Assembly: GCA_013416455.1 (NCBI GenBank)
Contig: JACCES010000017.1
Span: forward strand, 1-64,000
DNA: 64,000 nucleotides
Direction of reading: 5' to 3'
From: Alcaligenaceae bacterium
Lineage (GTDB): Bacteria; Pseudomonadota; Gammaproteobacteria; Burkholderiales; Burkholderiaceae_B
Part shown: positions 14,633 to 22,677 of the stretch, piece after piece
Layout of the letters: every line of letters begins with the position of its first letter
Numbering within the stretch: the stretch's first letter is position 1
Made by a program: the position numbers and the translations under genes
The notes under the pieces: generated by a model
What the model saw: only the letters and a program-made list of their open reading frames with translations
Databases searched by the model: none
What the model was told of the DNA's origin: nothing

Positions 14633-16258
14633 ATGTCCGAAACGATAGCCACCGACGTCGTCATCATCGGGTCCGGCATCGCCGGGGCGCTGATGGCATC
14701 CCGGCTTGCCAGCGCGGGCGTGGGCGTCATCCTCCTTGAGGCTGGTGATGCCGTGGATCGCGGCAACGCCGTCCAGACGTTCCATCAGGCGCTGGAGAAA
14801 GTGCCGGAAAGCGCCTACCCGCCCATTCCCGAGGCTATGCACCCGGTCAGCAATCAGCTGACGCAATGGTATCGCCAGAGCGGCCCCGAACTCTTCAAAA
14901 GTACTTATCTGAAGGTGCTGGGCGGTACCACGTGGCATTGGCTCGGCTCCTGTCCCCGGTTCCTTCCCTCCGATTTCCGGCTCCAAAGCCAGTTCGGCCG
15001 GGGCGTGGACTGGCCGATTTCCTACGACACCCTGGAACCGTTTTATCTTCAGGCGGAAACCGAACTCGGCGTGGCGGGGGATTCGGCCGAACCCCTGGGC
15101 TCGCCGCGCAGCGGCCCTTATCCCATGCCGCCCATTCCACCCACCTGGCTGGACAAGGTCGTTGCGCGGGCGCTCGAAGGCAGCCGCTTCGAGGTCCGCT
15201 CCACGCCGCAGGCCCGCAATTCGGTATTCCGCGATCAGCGGCCGGCCTGTTGCGGCAGCGCCAGCTGTATTCCCGTTTGCCCTGTTGGAGCCAAGTATGA
15301 CGCCAACGTTCACCTGAACCGGGCGATCGCGGCCGGCGCCACCGTGCTGCCCCGCTCGCCCGCCGTCAAGCTTGAGCTGTCGCCCGAAGGCAGGGTCGCC
15401 GCGGTGCGCTTCCGGCGCTGGGATCAGACCGAGGGGGCGGTCCAGGCCAGGGTTTTCGTGGTGGCCTGCAATGCCATCGAGACGCCGCGTCTCCTGCTCG
15501 CCTCGCGTACCGCCGCGCTGCCCGCGGGGGTCGCCAACCGTTCGGACCAGGTGGGCCGCAATCTGATGGATCACCCGGTACAGTTGTCGTGGGCGCTGAC
15601 CAGCGAACCGGTCTACCCTTATCGCGGGCCGCTTTCCACCTCCGGCATCGAGAACCTGCGTGACGGCGAATTCCGCAAGGAACACAGCGCGGTGCGCATC
15701 GAGATCGGCAATGACGGGTGGTCGTGGCCCGCCGGCGCGCCGGTTTCCACGGCGGCCGACATCGCGGGGCAAGGTTTGCGCGGCCCGGAACTGGCGGCCG
15801 CCCTGGCCAAGAACACTGCCCGGCACATACGCCTGGCCTCGCTCACGGAACAAGAGCCCGACCCAGGCAACCGCGTCAGCCTGGACCCGGACGAGCGTGA
15901 CGCCTATGGGGTACCCCTGCCGCACATCCACTATCGCCTGAGCGACTACGTCACTGAATCCATGGCGTGGGCGCGCGAGCTTCACACCGAGATTTTCAGC
16001 AAACTGCAGGCCACGCAGATCCAGCATGCGCCCGAGTTTTTCGGTGCGGGCCATATTCTGGGCACGACGCGCATGGGGGCCGACGCCGGGTCGTCGGTGG
16101 TGGATCCCCATTTGCGCAGCCACGATCATCCCAATCTGTTCGTCGTGGGCGGCGGGGTCTTTCCTACCGTCGGGACGGCGAATCCCACACTGACGATCGC
16201 GGCGCTGAGCTTGCGCGCGGCTGGCGAGATCCAGCGGCAGCTGCGCGAAACGCCCTGA
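14633..16258 (+). CDS. GMC family FAD-dependent alcohol/sugar dehydrogenase, large subunit
   Basis: A 541-residue oxidoreductase beginning with an FAD-binding fold (DVVIIGSGIAGALMASRLASAG, then LLEAGD). A cysteine group near the middle (CCGSASCIPVCPVGAKYD) is the conserved cluster of fructose and sorbitol dehydrogenase large subunits, thought to hold an iron-sulfur centre. The C-terminal region has GAGHILGTTRMG and GGGVFPTVGTANPTLTI. It oxidises a sugar, sugar acid or alcohol in the periplasm and passes electrons to the cytochrome subunit. It is co-transcribed with the small subunit. The cytochrome genes that usually complete this operon are instead at 8534-10560 on the other strand. Confidence 0.88.
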   Translation: MSETIATDVVIIGSGIAGALMASRLASAGVGVILLEAGDAVDRGNAVQTFHQALEKVPESAYPPIPEAMHPVSNQLTQWYRQSGPELFKSTYLKVLGGTTWHWLGSCPRFLPSDFRLQSQFGRGVDWPISYDTLEPFYLQAETELGVAGDSAEPLGSPRSGPYPMPPIPPTWLDKVVARALEGSRFEVRSTPQARNSVFRDQRPACCGSASCIPVCPVGAKYDANVHLNRAIAAGATVLPRSPAVKLELSPEGRVAAVRFRRWDQTEGAVQARVFVVACNAIETPRLLLASRTAALPAGVANRSDQVGRNLMDHPVQLSWALTSEPVYPYRGPLSTSGIENLRDGEFRKEHSAVRIEIGNDGWSWPAGAPVSTAADIAGQGLRGPELAAALAKNTARHIRLASLTEQEPDPGNRVSLDPDERDAYGVPLPHIHYRLSDYVTESMAWARELHTEIFSKLQATQIQHAPEFFGAGHILGTTRMGADAGSSVVDPHLRSHDHPNLFVVGGGVFPTVGTANPTLTIAALSLRAAGEIQRQLRETP

Positions 16259-16582
16259 TCGGGCGATCGGTCATGATCGTCAGCGGCGCCCCACCAGGGT
16301 CGATGCCGGGGCCAGGCCGCCTGAACGGTGGCCGCGACTTTCCCGCCAATGAGGCGTAAGCTGCCAGGATGAATGAGCCCGGACACGGGAGAGTCATTGA
16401 TGACTCTCGCGTGCCTGGCGAATCGGAGCGGCATGCCGGCCGCGACGTGGGCAAGCTCCGGCCGACAGGCCGGCGTTCTTCACGCTGTTCAAGCATATCG
16501 ATGAACGATCATCATCGGCGGGCGGATGTGAAGATACGCGCCTCCATTCCAGAACAGATGTCCACTCGACAAGGAGCAATTC
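16259..16582. other. Intergenic stretch holding a palindrome module
   Basis: No gene was found. The main content is the free copy of the palindrome module (16373-16460), followed by a GC-rich stretch and the leader of the PLP enzyme with AAGGAG at about 16570. Confidence 0.5.
16373..16460. repeat. Palindrome module, free copy
   Basis: ATGAGCCCGGACA (16373-16385) and TGCCTGGCGAATC (16412-16424) match the arms of the module in element copy A. Between them lies GAGAGTCAT-TG-ATGACTCTC plus three outer pairs. The palindrome sequence differs from copy A at most positions but remains self-complementary. The bases after it (GGAGCGGCATGCCGGC) loosely follow copy A as well. No surrounding MITE-like element is present here. 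Confidence 0.6.
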
Positions 16583-17770
16583 ATGCAGGACGACCGCGAT
16601 GGCAACACGAGAGCGCTTTCGACGCTTTGCGTCCATGGTGGTGAAGAAAGAGATGCTCAGGGGGGCGTGCATACGCCCTTGTACAACCATTCCACTTTCG
16701 GCTTCCCGAATACCAAAGCCCTGCTCGACGTCGTCGAGGGGCGTGTCGAAGGCAACCTCTATACGCGATACGGGATGAACCCGACCATCCGCGCCACGGA
16801 AAGAAAGCTGGCTTTGCTCGAAGGCGCCGAGGGCGCCCTGGTCTTCAGTTCGGGCATGGCCGCAGAATCCGCCGTGTTCCTGGCCCATTGCAAAGCCGGC
16901 GATCACATTGTCTGCGTCGGCGATGTCTATGGCGGTACCTATGAGTTGCTGCACAGCCAGTTGCCCGGCCTGGGCATCCAGACCACCTTCCTGCTCGGCA
17001 ATGAGGCCGGCCGCCTTGCCGGAGCACTCAACGAACGCACCCGCATCGTTTTCTTCGAGACGCCGACGAATCCGGCCATGGAGGTGATCGATATCGCCAA
17101 GGTCGCCGGCGCCGCCAGGGCAGGCGGCGTCCTGACGGTGGTGGACAACACCTTTGCCTCTCCGGTCAACCAGTCGCCGCTGAAGCTGGGGGCGGACCTG
17201 GTCGTTCATAGCACCACAAAGTATCTCGGGGGCCACAGCGATCTGACCGGTGGCGCCGTGCTCGGCCCGCGGGCGCTGCTGGCAACCATCTGGCCGTGGC
17301 GCAAGAACCTGGGGCAGACGATGGCGGCCGAAACAGCCTTCATGCTGTCGCGCAGTCTGCGCACATTGACGGTGCGCGTGCGGCAGCACAATGCCAATGC
17401 GCTGGCGGTGGCTGAATTCCTCGCCGCTCATCCCAAGATCAAACAGGTCAATTATCCCGGGCTGAAATCGTTTGCCGGCCATGAGGCGGCTGCGCGGCAG
17501 ATGCGGGGTTTCGGCGGCATGATCAGTTTTGTCTACGACGGCGATGCCGCGGCGACGGCGGCGGTGGTCGACAGGCTGCGGTTGTTCACCATCGCCGCCA
17601 GTCTTGGCGGTGTGGAGAGCCTGGCGACCCAGCCGATCACGACCACGCATCACGACATGGACCCCCGGGAACGCGCGCGCCGAGGCATCGTCGACGGCAT
17701 GGTGCGTTTGTCCATCGGTCTGGAGGATGCCGGGGATCTGATCGACGACCTTCGTCAGGCACTTGGTTGA
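16583..17770 (+). CDS. Cys/Met metabolism PLP-dependent enzyme (cystathionine gamma-synthase / methionine gamma-lyase family)
   Basis: A 395-residue member of the Cys/Met PLP family. It shows YTRYGMNPT near the N-terminus, a phosphate-binding SSGMAA, the DNTFASP segment with the PLP-contacting Asp, and the PLP lysine in VVHSTTKYLGGHSDLTGG. The closing SIGLEDAGDLIDDLRQAL is also typical. Members make or break C-S bonds (cystathionine synthases and lyases, methionine gamma-lyase, O-acetylhomoserine sulfhydrylase). The sequence alone does not separate these. AAGGAG precedes the ATG by eight bases. No sulfur genes lie beside it to narrow the role. Confidence 0.85.
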   Translation: MQDDRDGNTRALSTLCVHGGEERDAQGGVHTPLYNHSTFGFPNTKALLDVVEGRVEGNLYTRYGMNPTIRATERKLALLEGAEGALVFSSGMAAESAVFLAHCKAGDHIVCVGDVYGGTYELLHSQLPGLGIQTTFLLGNEAGRLAGALNERTRIVFFETPTNPAMEVIDIAKVAGAARAGGVLTVVDNTFASPVNQSPLKLGADLVVHSTTKYLGGHSDLTGGAVLGPRALLATIWPWRKNLGQTMAAETAFMLSRSLRTLTVRVRQHNANALAVAEFLAAHPKIKQVNYPGLKSFAGHEAAARQMRGFGGMISFVYDGDAAATAAVVDRLRLFTIAASLGGVESLATQPITTTHHDMDPRERARRGIVDGMVRLSIGLEDAGDLIDDLRQALG

Positions 17771-17862
17771 CCATGCGCCAAAGCGCAAGCCATTGGCCAC
17801 GCGCATCGACCGGAGTTGCTCAAGTATCCGGCGCAAGGCCAATGCCGGGAGGTTTGCAAGAC

Positions 17863-18393
17863 ATGAATCCATTTTTCACCATCGGCCATTCCAACCGGGA
17901 TTTCGATGCTTTTGCCGCGCTGCTCGCGCAGGCGCATATCGAGCATCTGGTGGATGTGCGAACCGTGCCGCGCTCGCGTACGAATCCGCAGTTCAATGAG
18001 GACGTGATGCCCGACGCCCTGGGAGCCGCGGGAATCAGCTACGAACACCTTGCCGCGCTGGGCGGGCTGCGCGGCAGATCGAAGACCGTGCCGCCCGACG
18101 AGAATGGGTTCTGGCAAAACGAGAGCTTCCATCATTACGCCGACTATGCGATGACGCCCGATTTCGACCGGGGCCTGGGCAGGCTCATTGAGCGCGGCCG
18201 CCGCCAGCGCTGCGTGGTCATGTGCGCCGAGGCGGTGTGGTGGCGCTGTCATCGCCGCATCGTCGCCGATCATCTGCTGGCGCGCGGCTTCGAGGTCCTG
18301 CACATCATGGGTGACGGCCGCATCGATGCCGCGCAGCTCACGCGTGGCGCGGTGGTGGGCGATGATGGCATGGTGCGCTACCCGGCCGGATAG
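17863..18393 (+). CDS. DUF488 family protein
   Basis: A 176-residue protein with the DUF488 signature: FFTIGHSNRDFDAFAALL at the start, VDVRTVPRSRTNPQFN, and a C-terminal VVMCAEAVWWRCHRRIVADHLLARG. Function is unknown; the conserved Cys, Arg and His suggest binding or an enzyme. The ATG at 17863 has GGGAGG upstream and matches the usual start of the family; the upstream open frame overlaps the 3' end of the PLP gene region without conserved features. Confidence 0.85.
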   Translation: MNPFFTIGHSNRDFDAFAALLAQAHIEHLVDVRTVPRSRTNPQFNEDVMPDALGAAGISYEHLAALGGLRGRSKTVPPDENGFWQNESFHHYADYAMTPDFDRGLGRLIERGRRQRCVVMCAEAVWWRCHRRIVADHLLARGFEVLHIMGDGRIDAAQLTRGAVVGDDGMVRYPAG

Positions 18394-18449
18394 CCGCGGC
18401 GTGCGTGCCTGTTCGCCAGAACCACGGTGGCAAGACTGCATTTGCCGGA

Positions 18450-19658
18450 TCAGATGCCGGCGCCTGCCATGATCCACCCGGCAACGGCGGCCAGCAGCAC
18501 GACCACCACCGGCGGCAGCCGGCCGAAGACCAGCAGCGCGAAGGCGGCCAGCGCCAGCCCGAAATCGGCTTTTCCGTGGATGGCGCTGGTCCACACCGGA
18601 TCGTAGAGTGCGGAAAGCAGGATGCCGACCACCCCCGCGTTGATGCCCGCGATCGTCGTCTGGATGTCCTGCCGCCGCAGCAGGGTTTGCCAGAAGGGCA
18701 GCGCGCCGGCCAGTATCAGCACGGCGGGAAGGAAGATCACGCCAAGCAGCGCCAGCCCGCCGGCCCATCCATGCAGCGGGCCGTCGGCGATGGCGCCCAG
18801 GTAGGCCGCAAACGTGAACAAAGGCCCGGGCACCGCCTGCGCGGCACCGTATCCCGCAAGAAAATCGGCATTGTCCACCAGACCCTGGGGCACGACGCTG
18901 GCCTGCAGCAGCGGCAACACGACATGGCCGCCGCCGAATACCAGCGCCCCCGCGCGATACACGCCTTCCAGCAGGGCAATGACGGAGGAGCCGCTTGCCG
19001 CCGCCCATAGCGGCAGGCCGATGAGCGGCAAGGCGAACAGCAGCAGTGCCGCGATGCCGGCCCGGCGCGAGACCGGATAGGCGGGCGTGGTACTGGATGC
19101 GGACTGCGACAGGCGAAGCGTCAGCCCTCCAAGCAGGCCGGCAACGAGAATGGCGGCCACCTGGCCGATCGCGGAAGGCAGGGCCAGCGTCAGCAGCGCC
19201 GCAAGAACCGCCAGGGCGATGCGCGGACGATCGGGACACAGCGATCTGGCCATGCCCCAGACCGCCTGGGCCACAATCGCAACCGCCACGATCTTGAGGC
19301 CATGCACCCATCCGGATTCGGCAAGCCCTTGCCGCTGCATGATGCCATGGGCGAACAGGATCAGCGCCAGCGCCGAGGGCAGGGTGAAGCCGGACCACGC
19401 GGCCAGCAGCCCCGGCCAGCCGGCCCGCCCCAGCCCCAAGGCCATGCCGACCTGGCTGCTGGTGGGGCCCGGCAGGAACTGGCACAGCGCCACGAGATCG
19501 GAATAGCCGCGGTCGTCCAGCCAGCGGCGGCGGTCGACGAATTCCGCGCGGAAATAGCCCAGATGAGCGATGGGGCCGCCAAAGGATGTGAGCCCCAGCC
19601 TCAGGAAGATGAGAAAAACCCTCCAGGCCTCGCGCAGGGGGGTGTCTGCATGCCGCAT
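18450..19658 (-). CDS. chrA: Chromate transporter ChrA
   Basis: A 402-residue membrane protein made of two homologous halves. The first has FLRLGLTSFGGPIAHLGYFR and ALCQFLPGPTSSQVGMALG; the second has YRAGALVFGGGHVVLPLLQ and GYGAAQAVPGPLFTFAAYLG, the conserved features of the ChrA (CHR) family. It exports chromate from the cytoplasm. No chrB regulator is next to it. It is transcribed on the minus strand, convergent with the DUF488 gene. Confidence 0.9.
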   Translation of the reverse strand: MRHADTPLREAWRVFLIFLRLGLTSFGGPIAHLGYFRAEFVDRRRWLDDRGYSDLVALCQFLPGPTSSQVGMALGLGRAGWPGLLAAWSGFTLPSALALILFAHGIMQRQGLAESGWVHGLKIVAVAIVAQAVWGMARSLCPDRPRIALAVLAALLTLALPSAIGQVAAILVAGLLGGLTLRLSQSASSTTPAYPVSRRAGIAALLLFALPLIGLPLWAAASGSSVIALLEGVYRAGALVFGGGHVVLPLLQASVVPQGLVDNADFLAGYGAAQAVPGPLFTFAAYLGAIADGPLHGWAGGLALLGVIFLPAVLILAGALPFWQTLLRRQDIQTTIAGINAGVVGILLSALYDPVWTSAIHGKADFGLALAAFALLVFGRLPPVVVVLLAAVAGWIMAGAGI

Positions 19659-19759
19659 CAGGCGTCCTTGAGGTCTGATTGTGCGGGCTTCCCGGGACGG
19701 GCGCCGATTACGCGATCATAGTCTTCCGGGGATGCGATGACGTGGCTCACGATGCGGGT

Positions 19760-20659
19760 TCACTTCGCCTGACGGGCAAGCCACACGCCGGCCACCGCCA
19801 GCCCCATGCCGAGCCAGGCAACGGCATTGAGGGTTTCGCCGAACATGACCCAGGCAATCAGCGCCGTGGTGGGCGGAGTCAGGTAGAATAGGCTGGCAAC
19901 GTTCACGGCGCCGCCCTTGCGGATCAGCAGGTTCAGCAGGGTCACCGCGCCCACGGACAGCACCAGTACCAGCCATCCCAGCGCAAACATGAATTCCCCC
20001 GTCCACTCCACCGCCATGGTTTCGGTGGAACCGGCCAGGATTGCGGTGAAGACCAGACAGGGAAGGAACTGAATCACGGAACCGGTGCGCAGATCGAAGG
20101 ACGCGCAGAAGCGCTTCTGGTACAGCGTGCCGGCGGTGATTCCCGCCAGGGCGATTGCCGCGAGCATCAGCATGGTGGGCATGTCGCCCGGTATGCTTGC
20201 GACCTTGCCCTCCACCACCAGCGCCACCCCCGCAAAACCCAGAGCCAGGCCCACCCATTGCGCCGCCCGGACCCGTTCGCCCAGCAGCGTACCGGCGGCC
20301 AGGGCCGTAATCAAAGGCTGCATTCCGACGATCAATGCCGTGATGCCGGAAGGCAGACCGTGGCTGATGGCGGTGAATACGCCGGCCTGATAGATGCCAT
20401 GTATCAGCAAGCCCGATATGCCGATATGTATCCATTGCATCGGAACGGCCGGCCATGGTGCGCGCAGCAGCACGGACAGGACGAGCATGAGCCCGAGAAC
20501 GGCCGTGAAACGCAGCGTGAGGAAGGTCAGCGGTTCCGCATAGGGCAGACCGAACTTGGCGCCGATGAAGCCGGTGCTCCACAGCACCACGAAGAGCAGG
20601 GGCATCAGGGCTCCGGCCAGGCGGCCGCCGGCGGGTTCAGGGGCGGTCGTTATGGACAT
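19760..20659 (-). CDS. DMT superfamily transporter (EamA family)
   Basis: A 299-residue protein of about ten hydrophobic segments in two repeats. The first repeat begins LLFVVLWSTGFIGAKFGLPYAEPLTFLTLRF, the classic EamA opening, and the second begins TAGTLYQKRF and ends LTPPTTALIAWVMFGETLNAVAWLGMGLAVAGV. Members export amino acids, metabolites or drugs; the substrate is unknown. It stands between chrA and an alcohol dehydrogenase on the same strand with short gaps. Confidence 0.85.
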   Translation of the reverse strand: MSITTAPEPAGGRLAGALMPLLFVVLWSTGFIGAKFGLPYAEPLTFLTLRFTAVLGLMLVLSVLLRAPWPAVPMQWIHIGISGLLIHGIYQAGVFTAISHGLPSGITALIVGMQPLITALAAGTLLGERVRAAQWVGLALGFAGVALVVEGKVASIPGDMPTMLMLAAIALAGITAGTLYQKRFCASFDLRTGSVIQFLPCLVFTAILAGSTETMAVEWTGEFMFALGWLVLVLSVGAVTLLNLLIRKGGAVNVASLFYLTPPTTALIAWVMFGETLNAVAWLGMGLAVAGVWLARQAK

Positions 20660-20709
20660 GGGCGTGGCGGGGGGGCGCGGGAAGGCCGGCGGACGGTGTC
20701 ACCCGCACA

Positions 20710-21759
20710 TCAGGCCGCCAGCGAGGCGCAGTCGATGACGAAGCGGTATTTCACGTCGCCTTTCATCATGCGCTCATAGGCTTCGTTGATTGCTTCGGCG
20801 CGGATCGTCTCTATATCCGCGACGATGCCATGCTCGGCGCAGAAATCCAGCATTTCCTGCGTTTCCGGGATGCCGCCGATCAAAGAGCCGGCAAGCGTCC
20901 GGCGCTTCATGATCAGATTGAATACATTGGGGGAAGGGTGTGGCGATGCCGGCGCGCCCACCAGCGCCATCGTGCCGTCGCGCTTGAGCAGCGCCAGGAA
21001 GGCATCGAGGTCGTGCGGCGCGGCCACTGTGTTCAGGATGAAATCAAGGCTGTCGGCGTGCGCCGCCATTTCGTCGGCATTGCGCGAAACCACGGCTTCG
21101 TCCGCTCCCAGGGCGCGGGCGGCGGCGCGTTTGGATTCCGAGGTGGTGAAGGCGACCACATGCGCGCCCATGGCGTGGGCCAGCTTGATGCCCATGTGTC
21201 CCAGGCCGCCGATGCCGACCACGCCCACTTTCCGGCCCGGCCCCGCTTTCCAGTGGCGCAGCGGCGACCAGGTGGTGATGCCCGCGCACAGCAATGGCGC
21301 GACGGCGGCCAGTTGCGCTTCGGGGTGGCGGATGCGCAGCACATAGCGTTCGTCCACGACGATGCGCTGGGAATAGCCGCCCAGCGTGTGGCCGGGCGCA
21401 TCGGGCGTCGGGCCGTTGTAGGTGGGGACCATGTGGTCGCAATAGTTTTCCAGGCCCTCGCCGCATTCGCCGCAATGCCGGCAGCTGTCGACGATGCAGC
21501 CGACACCGGCCAGATCGCCGGTCTTGAAGCCCGATACCTGCGCGCCCACGGCGGATACGCGGCCGACGATTTCATGCCCCGGCACGCAGGGATAGACCGT
21601 GCCGGCCCATTCCGAGCGGACCTGATGAATGTCGGAATGACAGATGCCGCAATAGGCGATGTCGATCTGCACATCATGCGCGCCCGGTTCCCGGCGGCTG
21701 ATGTCCATGGGTTCGAGGGGGCGTTCACCCGCATGGGCGCCATAGGCTTTGACGGTCAT
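20710..21759 (-). CDS. Zinc-dependent NAD(P) alcohol dehydrogenase (cinnamyl-alcohol type)
   Basis: A 349-residue medium-chain dehydrogenase. Catalytic zinc ligands are in YCGICHSDIHQV and GHEIVGRVSAVG; structural zinc cysteines are in CIVDSCRHCGECGEGLENYC. The nucleotide-binding GIGGLGHMGIKLAHAMGAHV follows. This pattern fits the YahK/cinnamyl alcohol dehydrogenase group, which reduces aldehydes with NADPH. An AGGAGCATTGTC leader provides a ribosome-binding site before the ATG. Confidence 0.88.
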   Translation of the reverse strand: MTVKAYGAHAGERPLEPMDISRREPGAHDVQIDIAYCGICHSDIHQVRSEWAGTVYPCVPGHEIVGRVSAVGAQVSGFKTGDLAGVGCIVDSCRHCGECGEGLENYCDHMVPTYNGPTPDAPGHTLGGYSQRIVVDERYVLRIRHPEAQLAAVAPLLCAGITTWSPLRHWKAGPGRKVGVVGIGGLGHMGIKLAHAMGAHVVAFTTSESKRAAARALGADEAVVSRNADEMAAHADSLDFILNTVAAPHDLDAFLALLKRDGTMALVGAPASPHPSPNVFNLIMKRRTLAGSLIGGIPETQEMLDFCAEHGIVADIETIRAEAINEAYERMMKGDVKYRFVIDCASLAA

Positions 21760-21834
21760 GACAATGCTCCTTGTGTCTGATCAGGGATCGGGTTCATGTC
21801 TGGAGCCGGTCAGCTTAGCATTATGGTGTGCGGA

Positions 21835-22677
21835 TCATGGCAGGCCCTGGGCCACGCTTGGCCGATGTGGCGAGTGAAGACGGCGCTGTACCGTGTTTTT
21901 GAGGGCGGCCAGCGTGATCTCGCCCATATGTGTGCCCACCATTCTTCCCTGTGCATCGAAGAACAGCGTCGTCGGCAATCCTCGCGACCGCAGTGTCCGC
22001 ATGGCCGAGGAAGAGGGGTCGAGCAGTACGTCCTCCAGCATCAGGCCTTCGCCTTGCAGAAAAGCCTGCGCCTGTTGTGCGCTTTCACCTTGATTGAGCA
22101 TGACGAAGGCGACATCCGGAAACGCCGTCTGAGCCTGTTCGAATGCCGGCATTTCGCGGCGGCAGGGCGGGCACCAGCTTGCCCATAGGTTGAGCACGAC
22201 CGGACGCCCCTCATAGGCGCTGAGTGAAACGGGGTGTTCGTCGAGCGTCGTCAGCGGCAAGTCCGGCAGCGGCTCCGCCGATCGGAGCATCAGGGAGAGC
22301 ACGCCGTTTGCCGCCACCCAGACCACGACGCCGGCGGCGAGCCCGGACAGGACGGGACTGCGCAGCACCCGGATGGAACGGGTCCGCCACCAGATGAACG
22401 CGGCGGAGACGGGCACGCCCATCCACCAGGCAAACCCGCCGTCGCCGATGGCGATCATGGACATCGGGGCCGCCGAATACTCTTTCCACCATTGGCCGAT
22501 ATAAGCCAGGCGGCCGGCCACGAATCCCCAGAATGCGGCATCGAGCAGCAGCCCGCCCGCCGCCTTCGCCGGCGTGTCGGGCAGGCCGCGGGCGATGTTG
22601 CGGGCCACCAGCCATGCCAGGAGCACGGCGCCGGCGACAACGACGGCCTGGATCGGGAACGGACCTATGCCTATCAT
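21835..22677 (-). CDS. Membrane-anchored TlpA/ResA-like thioredoxin with Lgt-like N-terminal domain
   Basis: A 280-residue protein. The N-terminal half has several hydrophobic segments and stretches (GPFPIQAVVVAGAVLLAWLVA; DAAFWGFVAGRLAYIGQWW) resembling prolipoprotein diacylglyceryl transferase (Lgt). The C-terminal half is a thioredoxin fold with WASWCPPCRREMP, GLPTTLFFDAQG and GE motifs of TlpA proteins. It should act as a periplasmic disulfide reductase. Its ATG overlaps the stop of the upstream MFS gene by four bases. The longer open frame upstream of this ATG is a shadow of the MFS gene. Confidence 0.8.
   Translation of the reverse strand: MIGIGPFPIQAVVVAGAVLLAWLVARNIARGLPDTPAKAAGGLLLDAAFWGFVAGRLAYIGQWWKEYSAAPMSMIAIGDGGFAWWMGVPVSAAFIWWRTRSIRVLRSPVLSGLAAGVVVWVAANGVLSLMLRSAEPLPDLPLTTLDEHPVSLSAYEGRPVVLNLWASWCPPCRREMPAFEQAQTAFPDVAFVMLNQGESAQQAQAFLQGEGLMLEDVLLDPSSSAMRTLRSRGLPTTLFFDAQGRMVGTHMGEITLAALKNTVQRRLHSPHRPSVAQGLP

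Noticed and set aside
14315-16129. 604-codon minus-strand frame
   Set aside because: It is antisense to the GMC dehydrogenase gene, with arginine- and glycine-rich composition and no family likeness.
16394-17872. 492-codon minus-strand frame
   Set aside because: Antisense to the Cys/Met PLP enzyme; no motif of its own.
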